This document shows positions 62,216 through 64,000 of a stretch of 64,000 bases of DNA, piece by piece. Where the stretch lies: assembly GCF_000739635.1 (NCBI RefSeq), contig NZ_BATQ01000183.1, positions 1 to 64,000 on the forward strand. Reading direction: 5' to 3'. A model generated the notes under the pieces. The model saw only the letters and a list, made by a program, of their open reading frames with translations, searched no databases and was not told the DNA's origin. Source of the DNA: Verrucomicrobium sp. BvORR034. GTDB taxonomy: Bacteria; Verrucomicrobiota; Verrucomicrobiia; Verrucomicrobiales; Verrucomicrobiaceae. Positions within the stretch are counted from its first letter, which is position 1; each line of letters opens with the position of its first letter. A program made the position numbers and the translations under genes.

Positions 62216-64000
62216 ATGCTCAAGCCCACCACCTCCTTCATCCTGCTCCTGTTGTGGTGGCTCTCCTTCGCACTGCCCCGTCAGGCAGCCGCCCAGGATG
62301 CGACAGAACTTACGCCCACGGAGCTCTTCAATGCAGCGCGTTCGGCTTTCGATGCAGGTGACTGGGCCCAGGCAGAGACGCTTTTCACCAAGTTCATCGA
62401 CACGTACGGGGGCGTGGCGGAGACCGCCGAGGCCGCCAAACGCATGAAGCCTCTGCTGGTGAGCACCAAGCTCCGGCAAAATAAGTACGCCGAGACACTC
62501 CCTCTGCTGGAAGAGGTGCTCAAAGATCCGCAGATTGATCCCGGCTCGAGTGATGAGCTTGCCTTCTGGAAGGGCATCTGCCAGTTCCAGGTGCAGGACT
62601 TTGATGCAGCACAAAAGGCCTTTGGCGAATTCTACGGGGAGAAACTGCCCTATGTCGTCCGCCTCAACGAGGTCCAGCGACGGGTGCATGCGGGGCGCCG
62701 GACAGAGTCTGTCATCCTCTACGGCATGTGCTTCATCATGAAGGACGACTTCAAGGGTGCAGCCACCTTCTTTGCAAATCAGATTGCCCCGCTTCGTCAG
62801 GTCAACCGCGAAGCCGCCGGACGGGCCACGGTACTCAGGCTGCACGCCCTGCTGGAAAGCAATGAGGAGGCGGGTGCGCTGGCTCTGGTGAAGGACACTG
62901 CGCCCCATCTTCAGGAAATTACCCAAGCCGTCGCCTACCACACCCTCTGTCTGCAGCTTGGATCACGCCTGCTGGAGTCAGGGAAAAGCTATGATGCCAT
63001 CTACGTGCTCCAGCGGATCTGGAGCCGGGAGAAGCTCCTGCGCACGCAACAGGCCTCTCTGGCCGCCTTTACCACGCGACTGGAAGTGGCAAAGAAGACG
63101 CCCGGGCAGGAATATCTGGCGTTTCAGTATGAGTCTCTCATCTCCCGCATCCAGCGCGAATTGGAGCAGTTTGAGAAGCTGCCCAGTTTCGATCCTGCCC
63201 TCAGGCTTCGCATCGCCAGCGCCTACCGGGATCTGGGTCGCTATCGCGAGTGCGCTCTCATCCTCGACGACATGCTGAACCACATGCCCCCCGATGATGT
63301 GGTGAAAAAGGCCTCCCTCAGCCTGGTGCAGTGCTGGATGCAGATCCAGCGTTGGGACAAGGCTGTCACCGCGGCAGACACCTGGATCGAAAAGTTTGGC
63401 CCCACCAGCCCCGCCGAGCTGCCCACGGTGCTTTTCCTCAAGGCCAGCGCCCTGCAGGGCGACCATCGTCCGGAAGCCGCAGAGATGATCTTTGCTGAGG
63501 TGCATCAGAAACACCCGCAGCATGAGATGGCAGCACGAGCCCTTTTCATGGAAGGCATCTGCCTGCTGGAGCAGGATCTCAACCGGGAGGCAGAAGATGC
63601 TTTCTCTGAACTGCCCAAGAAACATCCCAACGCCACGGATCTGATTGAAGAAGCCTTCTACTGGACCGGAATGGGCAGATCCTTCGCCAAGCAGCACGCC
63701 CAAGCCCGCAGTCAGATGGAGGCGTATCTGAAGCGCTACCCCCAGCACGCCCGCTACACGCAGGATGCCCAGTTCCGCATCGCCTTCTCCAGCTTTGGCC
63801 TGGCCGAATATCCCCGCTCCATCCGCGAGCTCCAGTCGTTCATCTCTGCCAATCGAGGCTCCCAGTACGCTGAGGAAGGCAAGCTTCTGCTGGGCGATGC
63901 TTTCGGAGCGGAAGGCCGTATTGACGAAGCGATCAAAGCCTACCAGACCATCGACCGGGCGGCCAATCCCCGCTTTCACGAGGACGCCTGGTTTCGCACC
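62216..64000 (+). CDS. exported TPR-repeat protein, truncated by the window edge
   Basis: Partial gene running off the right edge with 595 codons visible and no stop. It starts MLKPTTSFILLLLWWLSFALPRQAAAQ, a clear signal peptide. TPR-like helical repeats follow (ELFNAARSAFDAGDWAQAETLF; TKLRQNKYAETLPLLEEVLK; ARSQMEAYLKRYPQHARYTQDAQF), with YbgF/BamD-like spacing. It lies 121 bp after the oxidoreductase gene on the same strand and may belong to the same transcription unit. Function unassigned; periplasmic scaffold proteins are the closest type. Confidence 0.82.
   Translation, partial: MLKPTTSFILLLLWWLSFALPRQAAAQDATELTPTELFNAARSAFDAGDWAQAETLFTKFIDTYGGVAETAEAAKRMKPLLVSTKLRQNKYAETLPLLEEVLKDPQIDPGSSDELAFWKGICQFQVQDFDAAQKAFGEFYGEKLPYVVRLNEVQRRVHAGRRTESVILYGMCFIMKDDFKGAATFFANQIAPLRQVNREAAGRATVLRLHALLESNEEAGALALVKDTAPHLQEITQAVAYHTLCLQLGSRLLESGKSYDAIYVLQRIWSREKLLRTQQASLAAFTTRLEVAKKTPGQEYLAFQYESLISRIQRELEQFEKLPSFDPALRLRIASAYRDLGRYRECALILDDMLNHMPPDDVVKKASLSLVQCWMQIQRWDKAVTAADTWIEKFGPTSPAELPTVLFLKASALQGDHRPEAAEMIFAEVHQKHPQHEMAARALFMEGICLLEQDLNREAEDAFSELPKKHPNATDLIEEAFYWTGMGRSFAKQHAQARSQMEAYLKRYPQHARYTQDAQFRIAFSSFGLAEYPRSIRELQSFISANRGSQYAEEGKLLLGDAFGAEGRIDEAIKAYQTIDRAANPRFHEDAWFRT

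Overview
The window looks like chromosomal DNA of a Verrucomicrobiales bacterium close to Verrucomicrobium. The evidence is a DUF1501 plus DUF1549/DUF1553 gene pair, autotransporter-associated beta-strand repeat proteins with PEP-CTERM tails, a complete four-gene 'Verru_Chthon cassette' (D-B-C-A) of pilin-like proteins, GC-rich coding sequence and many families of nested palindromic repeats. No rRNA, tRNA, CRISPR array, integrase or transposase was found.

Layout. 1-6.2 kb: a lipoprotein L,D-transpeptidase, a glycosyltransferase-sulfotransferase pair, the two-component pair creB-creC with a perfect E. coli-type cre tag upstream, and a Uma2 nuclease. 6.2-14.2 kb: a palindrome-rich gap, the DUF1501 and DUF1549/1553 pair, a PEP-CTERM beta-helix gene broken by a GATC duplication, and a second L,D-transpeptidase. 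14.2-23.3 kb: housekeeping genes (asd, pabB, HU, gamma carbonic anhydrase, polyprenyl synthase, a zincin, hemL, recN); hemL sits between two inverted 283-bp hairpin-rich repeats. 23.4-33.7 kb: a 2096-residue TPR protein coupled to a lipoprotein, a PPP-type phosphatase, a LysR regulator and ilvD. 33.7-36.5 kb: an AT-rich three-gene cassette of unknown function whose first gene looks like a PD-(D/E)XK nuclease; it is the best candidate for transferred, perhaps defensive, DNA. 36.6-47.1 kb: pepP, patatin, SGNH hydrolase, a small unknown gene, glutathione peroxidase, lipoproteins, a pectate-lyase-like protein and an Lhr helicase. 47.1-53.4 kb: a repeat mosaic, a Ser/Thr kinase with a possible OB-fold tail behind a PEP-CTERM protein gene, and an S1/P1 nuclease. 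53.7-64 kb: the cassette D-B-C-A, whose order mirrors gspH-I-J-K, followed by two exported proteins that share a charged C-terminal tail, and an exported TPR protein cut by the window edge.

How parts may work together. The envelope theme is strong: two L,D-transpeptidases, several lipoproteins, PEP-CTERM proteins, and pseudopilins next to exported proteins. Many genes lack a Shine-Dalgarno sequence and instead have a pyrimidine-rich stretch directly before the start codon. One island gene has a purine-rich Shine-Dalgarno, which fits foreign origin.
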